A stretch of 39,739 nt of DNA from Clostridia bacterium (GTDB lineage: Bacteria; Bacillota; Clostridia; UBA1381). Shown here one piece after another: positions 7,777 through 16,458 of this stretch. The position numbers were made by a program, and so were the translations under genes. The stretch spans positions 1 to 39,739 of the forward strand of contig JAFRDB010000113.1 in assembly GCA_017404065.1 (NCBI GenBank), in the 5' to 3' direction. The number at the start of each line of letters is the position of its first letter. Position 1 is the stretch's first letter. The notes under the pieces are model-generated. The model had not been told where the DNA came from. It did no database searches and saw only the letters and a list, made by a program, of their open reading frames with translations.

Positions 7777-9441
7777 TTATTGATCGGCTTTTTCAAACAG
7801 TTCCTTTACAACATCATACGCCATTTTGGGGCGGCGGTATTCATCAACTATTCCCTTGTTGTTATGGCATCTTGCGCGAGTAGCGAACCATCCGCCGTCC
7901 TCTGTCACACGGCAATCGGCAAACTGCCATATAAATACGCCCGATATCCTGTCATCATTCATATATACTTCAAGACTTTCCTCAATAAGCTTTGCCTGAT
8001 ACTCCTCGCTCCACTTACACATACTCCTGTCTCTGTAACCATATATTGCAGCCGCGCCCAGCTCACTTACTATAATCGGCTTGCCGTCTCCGCCGCTTTC
8101 TTTTATCCATTTTATCTCGCGATCATTTCTGTCCGCTATATCATCATCCTGATACCATTTTGTGTACATATTGAATGAAACAACATCCGGTATATCAAGC
8201 GTAATATCTGTAAAATGCCGACAGGTCGCCGATGTCACCGGTCGGCTTTCATCCATGCTCCTTATCTGCGCATACTGCTTGGAGTACATTTCACGCCCCT
8301 CCTCGGTCTCAGCGGCGCACTCATTCAAAATGCCCCATATAACTATTGAGGGATGATTATAGTGATTTTCTATCATTTCTCTTATGCAGTCCTCACACTG
8401 TCGCTCAAAGTTCGGATTTTGCATCTGCTCAAGAACGAAGCCGCGGGCATGGTTTTCCTCCCACACGAGCATTCCTCTCTCGTCACAAAGATCAAGAAAC
8501 CGCTCATCATTGGGATAGTGGCACGTTCTAACGGCATTGGCGTTCATATCCCGCATCAGATCCATATCCTGTACTATATGATTGAGCGTTACGGCGCAGC
8601 CGTCTACGGCGTAGTCCTCATGGCGGTTAAAGCCTTTCATATACATCGGCTTACCGTTAAGATACAGCTTTGTTCCTCTGACCTCCACCTCGCGGAAACC
8701 GACCCTTTCTATAAGATCATCCGTTTCTCCGTTCTCCGATGATAAAACCGCGTTTATGTAATACAAATTCGGTTCCTTATCCGACCATGCCTTTACATTG
8801 TCAAAGCGCTCATCAAATACGGCAACCGCCTCACCTCCCGCATTTATGTTCAGCTCCGTTGCCATCTCGCGCTCCGCAAGCGTTGCTTTAACTGCCGCGA
8901 TATGTGCCCTGTCCGAAGCATTCGCGATCAATACCTCTATTTTTGCATTCCAGACCCCATCTCTCGTATACGGTATGAATCGGATATTCTTTATCCATAC
9001 ATCAGGTATTTCCTCAAGCACAACAGGACGCGTTATTCCGCCGTAGGTGTAGTAGTCGTTAGGAGTGTGCAGGGCGGAATGCTCACCGAATGTATTGTCT
9101 ACTTTAACATACACCTCATGCTCTCCGGCCTTTACGCCCTTTACTATCGCTGAAAACGGCGTAAAGGCATTATAATGCTCCGCTATTTTTTCGCCGTCAA
9201 AGTAAACCTCCGCCGTATGGCTTACGCCCTTGAACTCCAGTTTTATATTTCCGTATCTTTTAATATATACGCTGCGAGTGTATGTTCCCTTTCCGCGATG
9301 GCTTAAAAAATCGGGGTGCTGCTCCCAAACAGACGGCACAGGCAGTCTGTAGTCCTTATCAAATCCGTCCATACGAAAATCCCACATACCGTCAAGCGTG
9401 TAGCTCCGTCTGATTCTGTGAGTTTCAAATAATCTTGCCAT
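7777..9441 (-). CDS. GH2 glycoside hydrolase, beta-glucuronidase type
   Basis: A 554-residue cytoplasmic GH2 enzyme with no signal peptide. It has a jelly-roll sugar-binding domain (about 1-150), an immunoglobulin-like domain (150-250) and a TIM barrel (255-550). The acid/base is Glu374 in GILNECAAE and the nucleophile Glu460 in IIVSELGAAA. Near the C-terminus NNKG (527-530) fits the N-x-K-G motif that gut beta-glucuronidases use to recognise the uronate carboxylate, which argues for beta-glucuronidase or galacturonidase rather than galactosidase activity. A likely substrate is glucuronic acid on pectin or xylan side chains. The start follows AAAGGAG with good spacing. A terminator-like hairpin lies in its leader. 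A truncated paralog sits at 13283-14215. Confidence 0.88.
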   Translation of the reverse strand: MARLFETHRIRRSYTLDGMWDFRMDGFDKDYRLPVPSVWEQHPDFLSHRGKGTYTRSVYIKRYGNIKLEFKGVSHTAEVYFDGEKIAEHYNAFTPFSAIVKGVKAGEHEVYVKVDNTFGEHSALHTPNDYYTYGGITRPVVLEEIPDVWIKNIRFIPYTRDGVWNAKIEVLIANASDRAHIAAVKATLAEREMATELNINAGGEAVAVFDERFDNVKAWSDKEPNLYYINAVLSSENGETDDLIERVGFREVEVRGTKLYLNGKPMYMKGFNRHEDYAVDGCAVTLNHIVQDMDLMRDMNANAVRTCHYPNDERFLDLCDERGMLVWEENHARGFVLEQMQNPNFERQCEDCIREMIENHYNHPSIVIWGILNECAAETEEGREMYSKQYAQIRSMDESRPVTSATCRHFTDITLDIPDVVSFNMYTKWYQDDDIADRNDREIKWIKESGGDGKPIIVSELGAAAIYGYRDRSMCKWSEEYQAKLIEESLEVYMNDDRISGVFIWQFADCRVTEDGGWFATRARCHNNKGIVDEYRRPKMAYDVVKELFEKADQ

Positions 9442-9473
9442 TTTACTTCTCCTTTTTGCAGTTTATAGTCTGT

Positions 9474-9503
9474 AAAAACCGCGGTCTGAGCGCCGCGGCT
9501 TTT
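9474..9503 (-). terminator. Terminator-like hairpin (possible attenuator) in the GH2 leader
   Basis: In minus-strand orientation, A4 then G, CCGCGG, an 8-nt loop, CCGCGG and T5. With one G-U pair the stem reaches 11 bp. It stands between a good promoter (9610-9638) and the GH2 ribosome site about 31 nt further on, so it could abort transcription before the gene. Confidence 0.6.
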
Positions 9504-9609
9504 GTTCCAAACATATTCCGTCATGCGGCGAAAACGATATCATTGTCATTGTTATGACCATTGAATCTTTTCATAAACTGTCAGTATATTGCGCCCCTCG
9601 TTTTTCATT

Positions 9610-9638
9610 AGTATAACATAAAAAAAAGCTGTTTTCAA
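9610..9638 (-). promoter_or_regulatory. Promoter of the beta-glucuronidase-like gene
   Basis: Reading the minus strand: TTGAAA (9638-9633), 17-bp spacer, TATACT (9615-9610). The inferred leader is about 160 nt and contains an ATG-started short frame (ATG at 9524) and the terminator-like hairpin. The rest of 9504-9757 is AT-rich and shows no gene. Confidence 0.6.
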
Positions 9639-9757
9639 TAGCTGTTTGGTTTTTGAGAGATATTGCACTGTTTTTTGTGATCAGTCAATTTTCTATTCTT
9701 AATTTTTCTGATATCTATGCGTTTTTTGTTCTTAGTAGACTCAAATCCCCGCGAACC

Positions 9758-9786
9758 TTGACAATTCCATGCTTTTATGATATAAT
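9758..9786 (+). promoter_or_regulatory. Consensus sigma-70-type promoter for DUF1653-crcB
   Basis: TTGACA (9758-9763), exactly 17 bp, TATAAT (9781-9786): a perfect match to the vegetative promoter consensus. The start of transcription should fall near 9793, about 50 nt ahead of the DUF1653 start codon. Confidence 0.85.
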
Positions 9787-9845
9787 AAATTCAAGTTTTA
9801 TGGCTTGGGTAGATGTATGCAAAATATAACGGAGATAAAAAGATT

Positions 9846-10088
9846 ATGACCTATGAAGATGCAGTATCGGCTATACCAAAAGGCAGGTATCGTCACTACA
9901 AGGGCAAAGAATATGATGTTATCGAAATAGCTCACCATTCGGAAACACTTGAGCCAATGGTGGTATATCGGGCACTGTACGGCAGCCGTGAAGTTTGGGT
10001 GCGCCCTGCGGATATGTGGAACGAGCCGGTCGGTGACGGAAGCGTCCGGAGATTTACTATAATTAGAAATGGTGATGAAGGCAAATGA
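9846..10088 (+). CDS. DUF1653 family protein
   Basis: An 80-residue protein of the DUF1653 family, recognisable by IPKGRYRHYKGKEY, a central ETLEPMVVYRALYG, and VWVRPADMWNE. The function of the family is unknown; members are single small beta-rich domains. The start chosen is the ATG at 9846 because GGAG lies 11 nt upstream. An in-frame ATG at 9813 lacks a ribosome site. The stop overlaps the start of crcB by 4 bp (ATGA), so the two are translationally coupled. A consensus promoter upstream suggests constitutive expression. Confidence 0.8.
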   Translation: MTYEDAVSAIPKGRYRHYKGKEYDVIEIAHHSETLEPMVVYRALYGSREVWVRPADMWNEPVGDGSVRRFTIIRNGDEGK

Positions 10089-10441
10089 CAGGATTCATAT
10101 TTGTAGGCTTTGGCGGTGCGTTGGGAGCTATGCTGCGTTATGCGATAAGTCTTGTACCGTATAAGAATACATTTCCAATGCCGACTTTGATTATAAATAT
10201 AATCGGAGCCTTGCTTATAGGATATATAACAGGACTTGCGGTAAAGAAAAATCTGTCATCTGATGTTATCTTATTTTTAAAGACGGGTTTGTGCGGAGGT
10301 TTTACAACCTTTTCGACATTTTCGCTGGAGGCATATAATCTGTTTCAAAGCGGAAGCTATGCCTGTGCAGTGTTATATCTGCTGTTAAGCGTAATTGGCT
10401 GTATCATAGGTGTTTGGTGCGGTATGCTGATCGCAGGATAA
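10085..10441 (+). CDS. crcB: Fluoride ion channel/exporter CrcB (Fluc)
   Basis: A 118-residue inner-membrane protein with four hydrophobic helices and the family signatures: GGALGAMLRY near the N-terminus, TLIINIIGALLIGY in the second helix, and GGFTTFSTFSLE in the third, which carries the phenylalanines and Na+-site residues of Fluc channels. These work as antiparallel dimers and expel fluoride. Length is normal for the single-gene (homodimeric) form. It is coupled by a 4-bp overlap to DUF1653. No fluoride riboswitch motif is evident in the leader. It has no evident link with the carbohydrate genes around it. Confidence 0.95.
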   Translation: MTGFIFVGFGGALGAMLRYAISLVPYKNTFPMPTLIINIIGALLIGYITGLAVKKNLSSDVILFLKTGLCGGFTTFSTFSLEAYNLFQSGSYACAVLYLLLSVIGCIIGVWCGMLIAG

Positions 10442-10507
10442 CATAGTGTTTCCGGTGTGCATTTGGTATAATGCCACCATCAATAAAAGCTCATGGGAGG
10501 AATAATC

Positions 10508-12907
10508 ATGAAACGTATCGACCTTGATAAAAACTGGAGATTTTTCCTCGGGGACTCTGCGCCGAGGAAAAGCACCGATGATTGGGGCGCGGCAAAGGCA
10601 AAGGCCTTTTGCTTCGGAGTGACCGCCTCTGATTTCGACGATTCGAAATGGAGAACAGTGGACATTCCTCATGATTATGTTATGGAGGGTGACTACACTC
10701 AAAAAAAACAGGAACAGTCTGATATGCAGAGCATTCCGGAAATGGAAAGCATAGACAGCCGTCATTTTGCCGCCGGTTCTCTTGCCGGAGGGATCGCGTG
10801 GTACAGAAAAACATTTGCAACGCCTTCCGATTACGAAAACAAACGAGTGTACTTATGCTTTGACGGCGTATATAGAGACAGCGATGTATATCTTAACGAA
10901 TACTTTATAGGCAATCATACGAGCGGTTACACAAGCTTTTACTATGACATAACCGATTTTATAAATATAGGCGGTGAAAACAATCTTGCGGTGCGTGTTG
11001 ATCCTACAGCACACGAAGGCTGGTGGTATGAGGGAGGCGGGATATACAGACATGTATATCTTGAGGTCAGAGATAGGCTCTCCGTTGAGAAATGGGGAAC
11101 ATTCGTTGCCTCAAATGCCGATCTTGCAAGCCGCAGCGCCGAATTGACGATCAAGACCGAAATAGCTAATAAAAATTTTGAAAGAAAAAACGTGACCGTA
11201 AGATCGCAGATCACAGATAAGAACGGAAAACTTATCACCGAAGCTTCAAGCCAAATTTCGGTAGATGCATGGGAAAATGATATTTGCACGCAGTCAGTTT
11301 CGATTGAAAATGCAGAGCTGTGGGACTTGGAAAATACCAATATGTATAATCTGCGCACCATCCTTTCTACTGACGGAAGAGAATGTGATACATACGATAC
11401 GCCGTTCGGTATCCGCGATATTTATTTTGACCCCGACACAGGCTTTTATCTGAACGGCAAGCATGTACGCATACAGGGGCTATGCTGCCATCATGATCAT
11501 GCGGGCGTGGGGATAGCGACCGATGAGAGCATTTGGGAATACAGGATGGCGCAAATGAAAGGCATGGGCGCAAACGCTTATCGCAGCACTCACCATATAC
11601 CGACAGCCGAGCTGATGGATATTTGTGATAAAATGGGGATCCTTGTATTCAGCGAAACGCGCAGAATGTCAAGCAATAACGAGGATCTTGACGCGCTACG
11701 TACACTTGTAAAGCGCGACAGAAACCATCCCTGTGTCTTCCTTTGGGGCATCGGCAACGAGGAAGTATTCTCGCAGGATAAGCCCGAGACCGCGCGCATC
11801 ACTCAAACTATGAAAACAGAAATAAATAAGCTTGACGGCACGCGCCCCGTAACCTCCGCAGTGACATGCTGGAACGGCAAAGAGACCTTTGAAACCGCCT
11901 CGGGATATTTAAATGTTACAAAGCATCTTGACATTATGGGGTTTAACTATAGCCACAGGGCATGGGATGATTATCACAAGCGTATGCCGCATCAGCCGAT
12001 AATTATCACAGAAGCGGCAACCCGCAACGGTACAAGAGGCTGCTACTCAACAGACGAGTCAAGAAGCCTTTATTATACCTTTGACAAGAAAAATGCCGTC
12101 AAATGCAAAAATGCAGCCAAGGCTGTCCGCGAAGAAGAAAGATTGGAGGGTGAGTGGTCCTTCTTTGCCGACAGAGACTACCTTAGCGGCATATTCCTGT
12201 GGACAGGCATGGATTACAGAGGCGAGCCGACGCCGCTCGTTTATCCGGCAGTATACTCACAATTCGGTATATTTGATTATTGCGGATTTCCAAAGGATAA
12301 TTATTATTACTATAAAAGCTGGTGGGATAACAAAAAGGTTCTTCACGCATTCCCAAATCTGAATTTTGTATATAGCGAAGAGGCAACGGTTTATTCGTAC
12401 AGCAATTGCGATGAAGTAGAATTATTTGTGAACGGCAAAAGCTACGGCAGGAAAACGATGCCGAGAAACAAGTATATTTCATGGGAAAATGTAAAATGCG
12501 AAAAGGGCGAAATGCTTGTCAAGGGATATGACAACGGCGAGGAAACAATAACAAAAAAATATACGGGAACAAATCCCCCTTTCGGCATCAGACTAAAGCC
12601 GTATAAGAAAACCGTATCGGTTGGAGATACCGCCATTATTAACATTGAGATTATAGATAATAACGGCAGTATTGTTCCCGTTGCCGATAATGAGCTTACA
12701 TTTGAGATCACGGGCGGAGCATTTATGGGTACCGGTAACGGAAATCCCGGTGATCATTCGAGCGAGAAGGCGCCGGTACGGCGTGCTTTTAACGGAATGT
12801 GCCAGCTTCTTGTAAAGGCGGATGAGCCGGGAGAGATCAAAATAAAAGCAGCCTCACCGCTGCTTGAAACAACAGAATGTGTAATAAAAGTTGTTATGTT
12901 AAAATAG
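10508..12907 (+). CDS. GH2 glycoside hydrolase, beta-galactosidase type with C-terminal extension
   Basis: A 799-residue cytoplasmic GH2 enzyme. It has a jelly-roll domain (about 30-190), an Ig-like domain (195-300), a TIM barrel (305-590) and a C-terminal part (about 600-799) resembling the DUF4982 and Ig-like modules common in GH2 beta-galactosidases. Predicted acid/base is Glu418 in WGIGNEE and nucleophile Glu502 in IIITEAAT. The barrel ends with FLWTGMDYRGEP, typical of this subgroup. The start is the ATG at 10508, just after GGGAGGA; the upstream ATG at 10493 overlaps that site. A TATAAT at 10467-10472 with a poor -35 could drive it from the 66-bp gap after crcB. Beta-galactosidase is the likeliest activity, but beta-glucuronidase or another specificity is possible. 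Confidence 0.85.
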   Translation: MKRIDLDKNWRFFLGDSAPRKSTDDWGAAKAKAFCFGVTASDFDDSKWRTVDIPHDYVMEGDYTQKKQEQSDMQSIPEMESIDSRHFAAGSLAGGIAWYRKTFATPSDYENKRVYLCFDGVYRDSDVYLNEYFIGNHTSGYTSFYYDITDFINIGGENNLAVRVDPTAHEGWWYEGGGIYRHVYLEVRDRLSVEKWGTFVASNADLASRSAELTIKTEIANKNFERKNVTVRSQITDKNGKLITEASSQISVDAWENDICTQSVSIENAELWDLENTNMYNLRTILSTDGRECDTYDTPFGIRDIYFDPDTGFYLNGKHVRIQGLCCHHDHAGVGIATDESIWEYRMAQMKGMGANAYRSTHHIPTAELMDICDKMGILVFSETRRMSSNNEDLDALRTLVKRDRNHPCVFLWGIGNEEVFSQDKPETARITQTMKTEINKLDGTRPVTSAVTCWNGKETFETASGYLNVTKHLDIMGFNYSHRAWDDYHKRMPHQPIIITEAATRNGTRGCYSTDESRSLYYTFDKKNAVKCKNAAKAVREEERLEGEWSFFADRDYLSGIFLWTGMDYRGEPTPLVYPAVYSQFGIFDYCGFPKDNYYYYKSWWDNKKVLHAFPNLNFVYSEEATVYSYSNCDEVELFVNGKSYGRKTMPRNKYISWENVKCEKGEMLVKGYDNGEETITKKYTGTNPPFGIRLKPYKKTVSVGDTAIINIEIIDNNGSIVPVADNELTFEITGGAFMGTGNGNPGDHSSEKAPVRRAFNGMCQLLVKADEPGEIKIKAASPLLETTECVIKVVMLK

Positions 12908-13040
12908 ATGTGCAACAATAAAAAATGACAACAATCTTATGAAAATCGACCTTTTGACACCCCTAATCCAGCCGGATCCGGTCGGCGCTCAGGCTCGAAC
13001 CTGATGTGTGCCATTTTGGGATTCTTCCTATGTACACAAA

Positions 13041-13064
13041 CACCGCGCGAGTGACCGCGCGGTG
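13041..13064 (-). terminator. Hairpin downstream of the tRNA-Asn fragment
   Basis: A perfect 9-bp GC-rich stem (CACCGCGCG / CGCGCGGTG) with a 6-nt loop, followed on the minus strand by TTTGTGT. It lies 5 bp beyond the encoded CCA of the tRNA piece, where a tRNA gene terminator is expected. The rest of 12908-13040 shows no gene. Confidence 0.55.
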
Positions 13065-13068
13065 AGTA

Positions 13069-13126
13069 TGGCGCTCCCAACTGGGCTCGAACCAGTGACC
13101 CTCTGATTAACAGTCAGATGCTCTAC
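13069..13126 (-). tRNA. 3' fragment of tRNA-Asn(GTT), candidate attachment site
   Basis: On the minus strand this reads the 3' part of a tRNA: end of the D-loop and D-stem (GTAGAGC), anticodon stem TCTGA / TCAGA around loop CTGTTAA (anticodon GTT, Asn), variable GGGTC, T-arm ACTGG-TTCGAGC-CCAGT, acceptor strand TGGGAGC, discriminator G and encoded CCA. The matching 5' acceptor strand (GCTCCCA) and first half of the D-arm are missing and replaced by unrelated AT-rich sequence. It cannot fold as a full tRNA. Such 3' tRNA pieces are typical of attachment sites left by integrative elements, but a deletion could produce the same picture. Confidence 0.8.
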
Positions 13127-13303
13127 TTCTATAATCATCTTAAATCAAAATCAAGCCACAATTCGACAGATGCCAGTTGATAGCACTATTTGTCGAAACA
13201 TTTGAGTACATTCTACAACAAATCCTATGTATTGTCAATAGATTTAACAAAAATATTTTATAAAGATTAATCTTTCTCTTTATTATTCAGCAATATATTG
13301 AGT
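13127..13303. other. Unrelated AT-rich segment between tRNA fragment and truncated GH2
   Basis: Neither the tRNA nor the GH2 homology extends into this segment, so both break points lie at its edges. It contains TTCGACA (13162-13168) and its inverted copy TGTCGAA (13191-13197), 22 bp apart, a spacing compatible with paired recombinase arms. No coding sequence is seen. Confidence 0.5.
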
Positions 13304-14215
13304 TACCGCGTTTGCGTTCATATCCTGCATCAGATCCATATCCTGTACCATGTGCTGCATCGTCACCGCGCAGCCGTCCACCGCATAATCCTCATGACGG
13401 TTGAAGCCCTTCATATACATCGGCTCGCCGTTAAGATAAATTTTAGTGTCCCTCACCTCCACTATTCTGAATCCGACACGCTCTATCAGGTCATCAATAT
13501 CCTTACCGTTCACTGATAAAACGGTGTTAAGAAGATACAGCTTCGGCTCCTCACGCGACCATGTAATAATGCCGTCAAATTCCTCATCAAATACAACAAG
13601 CGCCTCATCGTCTGCGCCTATGCTTACATCGCTTGACATTTCCTTGCCCGCCAGCGTTGAGCTTATGTTTACACTCTGCGGCGCATCTGACTCATTCGCA
13701 ATCAGAACCTCGATCTTTGCGTTCCATTTTCCGTCCTTCATATACGGCGTAAAGCGGACATTTTTTATCCATGCGTCACTTATGCTTTCAAGAACGACCG
13801 GACGAGTTATCCCTCCGTAGGTGTAGTAGTCATTCGGGGTATGGAGCGCGCTGTGTTCGCCGAAAGTGTTGTTGACCTCGACCTTTATCTCATGCCCTCC
13901 CTTTGTCACATTCCTTACAACAGCCGAAAACGGAGTGAAGGCGTTGTAGTGGTGCGCGATCCTTTCGCCGTCAAAATACACGTCAGCGGTATGGCTCACT
14001 CCTTTGAATTCAAGACGGATATTACCCGTCTTTTTAACATATATTTTTTTTGAATATGTGCCGTGTCCTCTGTGCGATAAAAAGTCCGGATGCTGCTCCC
14101 ATACCGATGGGACCGGGAGACGGTAATCCTTGCTATAGCCCTCCATGCGGAAATCCCACATTCCGCCAAGCTCCTGAGTTTGTCTTATATAATGGGTCTC
14201 AAATAATCGTGTCAT
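13283..14215 (-). pseudogene. 3'-truncated paralog of the beta-glucuronidase-like GH2
   Basis: An open frame of 310 residues, about 77 percent identical to the 554-residue GH2 at 7777-9441 over the first 100 residues (shared blocks VPSVWEQHPDFLSHRG, HYNAFTPFSA, NDYYTYGGITRPVVLE). Homology stops abruptly after MNANAV at about base 13304. Six unrelated codons (TQYIAE) and a stop follow. The TIM barrel with both catalytic glutamates is missing, so it cannot be an active hydrolase, though the sugar-binding domain would be intact. Its start overlaps the GH28 stop by 4 bp, showing that GH28-GH2 was once a coupled operon. Confidence 0.85.
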
Positions 14216-15417
14216 TGTGCATCACCTTTCCTTACTCTTGTATTTGTAATATTTATATTTTCCGCGTCAGAGCAGACAAGCGCTTCATCTGCAGTAAGCT
14301 CTATATTCTCCAATGTAATATTTTTGAGCGGTCTTTCCGGCAGACCCTTTATCTGGATGCCGGTTTTTGCGCCGTGGCCTTTGACATTACTTATCTCTAT
14401 ATTACTGAACTCGCTCGGCGCATCGGTCCTCGGCATAACAGTGCTGAACTCGTAAAACATATTTATCTGTATCGCCTGATCCGACACATTGTTTATCTCC
14501 ACATTCTCGAATTTCGCTCCGTCAACATAGCCGCCGCGTCCGCGCATGGATTTCAGGCGTACCCCCTGCATAGTTCCGTTTACCCTGCAGTCGTGGGCAT
14601 AAATGTTTTTTACGCCGCCCGAGATCGCGCTGCCTATCACTATCGCGCCGTGTCCACCGTTCATTGTGCAGTTTCTTATCTCAACATTCTCGCAAGGGCG
14701 GTCCACTCTCCAGCCGTCCTCATTGAGTCCCGAATTTATGGCTATGCAGTCATCACCCGTTTCGAACGTGCTGCCCTCGATCAGAACATTTTTGCATGAA
14801 TCGGGATTTAATCCGTCTGTGTTATGACCGTGCGTTGAAACATTGACATTCCTGATAGTTACATTCTCGCAGTATACCGGATGGATCGTCCACTGCGGTC
14901 CGTCAATTACTGTAAAGCCTTCAAGAAGCACATTTTTGCAGTTTATCGGCTGAATAAACTGCGGGCGGAGCGCCGCCTCCTCTGTACCGAAAACACGCTC
15001 TGACACCGGAACACCGTCCGCCGCCATATTCAGCAGCTCTAACGCCGCCTTTTGCTGCAGCTTCTTCCAATGCCACCAGCTCCCTCCGTTGCCGAGAAGC
15101 GTTCCTCCGCCGGTGATGGCAATATTCTCACAATCCTTCGCGTATATGAGCGGCGAGTAATTGTAGCACTCCGTACCCTCCCACCGCGTGAATACAACGG
15201 GCAGATAATCCTCCGGATCATCCGAAAAGGAAATCACTGCATTATCTGTTATGTGCAGACATACATTGCTTTTAAGATGTATCTTGCCCGAAAGCCATCT
15301 GCCCTCAGGAACAACAACTGTTCCGCCTCCGCATTCAGCACATCTATCAATCGTTTCCTGTATCGCTCTTTTATCTTCCTTTGATCCTGTCACTTCAAAA
15401 ATATTTTTACTATTCAT
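14212..15417 (-). CDS. GH28 polygalacturonase-family hydrolase
   Basis: A 401-residue right-handed beta-helix enzyme of GH28. The four hallmark motifs are present: NTD (199-201), the aspartate pair in GDD (Asp222, Asp223), GHG (255-257) and RLK (287-289), a conservative form of RIK. The family hydrolyses alpha-1,4 galacturonide bonds in pectin, or galacturonosyl-rhamnose bonds in rhamnogalacturonan hydrolases. No signal peptide is seen, so it probably acts on imported oligomers, likely as an exo-enzyme. The ribosome site AGGAGA precedes the start. It is translationally coupled to the truncated GH2 and has its own promoter downstream of the AraC gene terminator. Confidence 0.92.
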   Translation of the reverse strand: MNSKNIFEVTGSKEDKRAIQETIDRCAECGGGTVVVPEGRWLSGKIHLKSNVCLHITDNAVISFSDDPEDYLPVVFTRWEGTECYNYSPLIYAKDCENIAITGGGTLLGNGGSWWHWKKLQQKAALELLNMAADGVPVSERVFGTEEAALRPQFIQPINCKNVLLEGFTVIDGPQWTIHPVYCENVTIRNVNVSTHGHNTDGLNPDSCKNVLIEGSTFETGDDCIAINSGLNEDGWRVDRPCENVEIRNCTMNGGHGAIVIGSAISGGVKNIYAHDCRVNGTMQGVRLKSMRGRGGYVDGAKFENVEINNVSDQAIQINMFYEFSTVMPRTDAPSEFSNIEISNVKGHGAKTGIQIKGLPERPLKNITLENIELTADEALVCSDAENINITNTRVRKGDAQ

Positions 15418-15456
15418 ATCAACATCTCCTAAGCATCAATTTTTTATTGTGCTTTT

Positions 15457-15534
15457 ATTATACAACAAAAATAATCGCTTCTCCATACTTATATTGCCTA
15501 AAACAGCTTTTTTTCGAACAAATATTGCCAAAAC
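15457..15534 (-). promoter_or_regulatory. GH28 promoter with ATATTGCC direct repeats
   Basis: The -10 reads TATAAT on the minus strand (15462-15457), with a poor -35 as expected for an activated promoter. On the plus strand the words ATATTGCCTAAAAC (15491-15504) and ATATTGCCAAAAC (15522-15534) form a near-perfect direct repeat 31 bp apart, about three helical turns. The nearer TTGC begins 31 bp beyond the -10, as in other promoters of this window. The adjacent AraC regulator is a natural candidate to bind here. Confidence 0.55.
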
Positions 15535-15570
15535 GCCGCGACACAGAATGTGCCGCGGCGTTTTGGCAAT
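15524..15570 (-). terminator. Terminator after the AraC regulator gene
   Basis: A perfect 17-bp inverted repeat (15524-15540 with 15554-15570) around a 13-nt loop. It has a GC-rich core (CGCGGCG) and an internal TTTT run, and lies 22 bp past the AraC stop. One arm overlaps the distal ATATTGCC repeat of the GH28 promoter. Confidence 0.65.
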
Positions 15571-15592
15571 GCCCGCAAAAATAGTATTCTAA

Positions 15593-16423
15593 TCATTGAT
15601 TGTCTTTTCTGAATGCTCTCGGCGATAATCCATAATTCTTTTTGAATACTCTTGAAAGATTGACAGAAGAAAGAAAGCCTGTCTGTGCCGCAATTTCATC
15701 AAGCGTCATTTTGGAGTTTATAAGCAGATCATGAACTCTTGTAAGACGAAGATTTTCGATATATTCAAACACCGTAGCACCGGTAGTTTCGCGGAAAAGT
15801 CTGCTCAGATAATATTTACTCGTATTCGCCGCCTCCGATACATCGTCAAGAGAAATTCCCTCTTTATAATTATTGTTTATATAACGCAATGCCGCGATGA
15901 TCTGCGGAGGAACCTTTTCCCCGACTATGGCCGACACCGATCCGGTATATTTCAAGGCTCGTGATATCAGCTCAAAAGCCGCCGCTGTCAGCAGCTTGGC
16001 TTCCGGAAACATGTTCTGTCCGGAATGCTTTTTAGCCCGCTCAAAGTATCCGAACATTTCCATTGTATCATCTTCGTTTAAATGAACGATGCACGAATGC
16101 CATTTCTCCTCAAGAAGCAGATATATTTCACTATCGGTCAAAAGCGGTTTTAAGGCATCCGATTGGAAATTGATAACATATCTTTCATAGTAATCCACCT
16201 CGCGGCTCTCTGCGTAATGAATATCAAACGGCTTTAATAAGATCATATCGCCCCGTTTCAAGGTATAGCACATATTATCGTAAAAAAAGTATCTTACACC
16301 GTCAAGCTGCAGATATATTTCATAAGCGTCATGATAATGCTGTACAGGCATATCGTTCTTGTGATGTGTTTTTAGATGCTGTATATATATGCCTTCATGC
16401 GGCGAAAAGGCTGTTCGCTTCAT
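15593..16423 (-). CDS. AraC-family transcriptional regulator with cupin domain
   Basis: A 276-residue regulator. The N-terminal part (about 15-160) is a cupin-like sensing domain with HYHDAYEIYLQLDG and a MILLKPFDIHY strand, as in sugar-responsive AraC proteins. The C-terminal 100 residues hold two helix-turn-helix motifs: SLDDVSEAANTSKYYLSRLFRE and, after LINSKMTLDEIAAQTGF, the FLSSVNLSRVFKKNYGLSPRAFR signature. It lies 35 bp behind the GH120 gene on the same strand and ends before a strong hairpin, so it is co-transcribed with GH120. By position it probably activates GH28 and/or GH120 in response to a pectin- or xylose-derived sugar; the ligand is not visible. Confidence 0.9.
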   Translation of the reverse strand: MKRTAFSPHEGIYIQHLKTHHKNDMPVQHYHDAYEIYLQLDGVRYFFYDNMCYTLKRGDMILLKPFDIHYAESREVDYYERYVINFQSDALKPLLTDSEIYLLLEEKWHSCIVHLNEDDTMEMFGYFERAKKHSGQNMFPEAKLLTAAAFELISRALKYTGSVSAIVGEKVPPQIIAALRYINNNYKEGISLDDVSEAANTSKYYLSRLFRETTGATVFEYIENLRLTRVHDLLINSKMTLDEIAAQTGFLSSVNLSRVFKKNYGLSPRAFRKDNQ

Positions 16424-16458
16424 GTGACCAACTCCCGTAAATTATATCTCGTATCTTA

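Noticed and set aside
9303..9524. Minus-strand 73-codon frame over the GH2 start as a protein gene
   Set aside because: It overlaps the GH2 coding sequence in another frame and has no homology I recognise. At most its first codons act as a leader frame, as noted under the attenuation finding.
9787..9845. Fluoride riboswitch ahead of crcB
   Set aside because: The leader between the consensus promoter and DUF1653 is about 50 nt and lacks the conserved crcB-motif segments and pseudoknot sequence. The promoter looks constitutive.
12950..13020. Second tRNA-like T-arm (GGTTCGAGCC on the minus strand)
   Set aside because: A T-stem can be drawn, but there is no anticodon arm, no acceptor pairing and no CCA, so it does not support a tRNA call.
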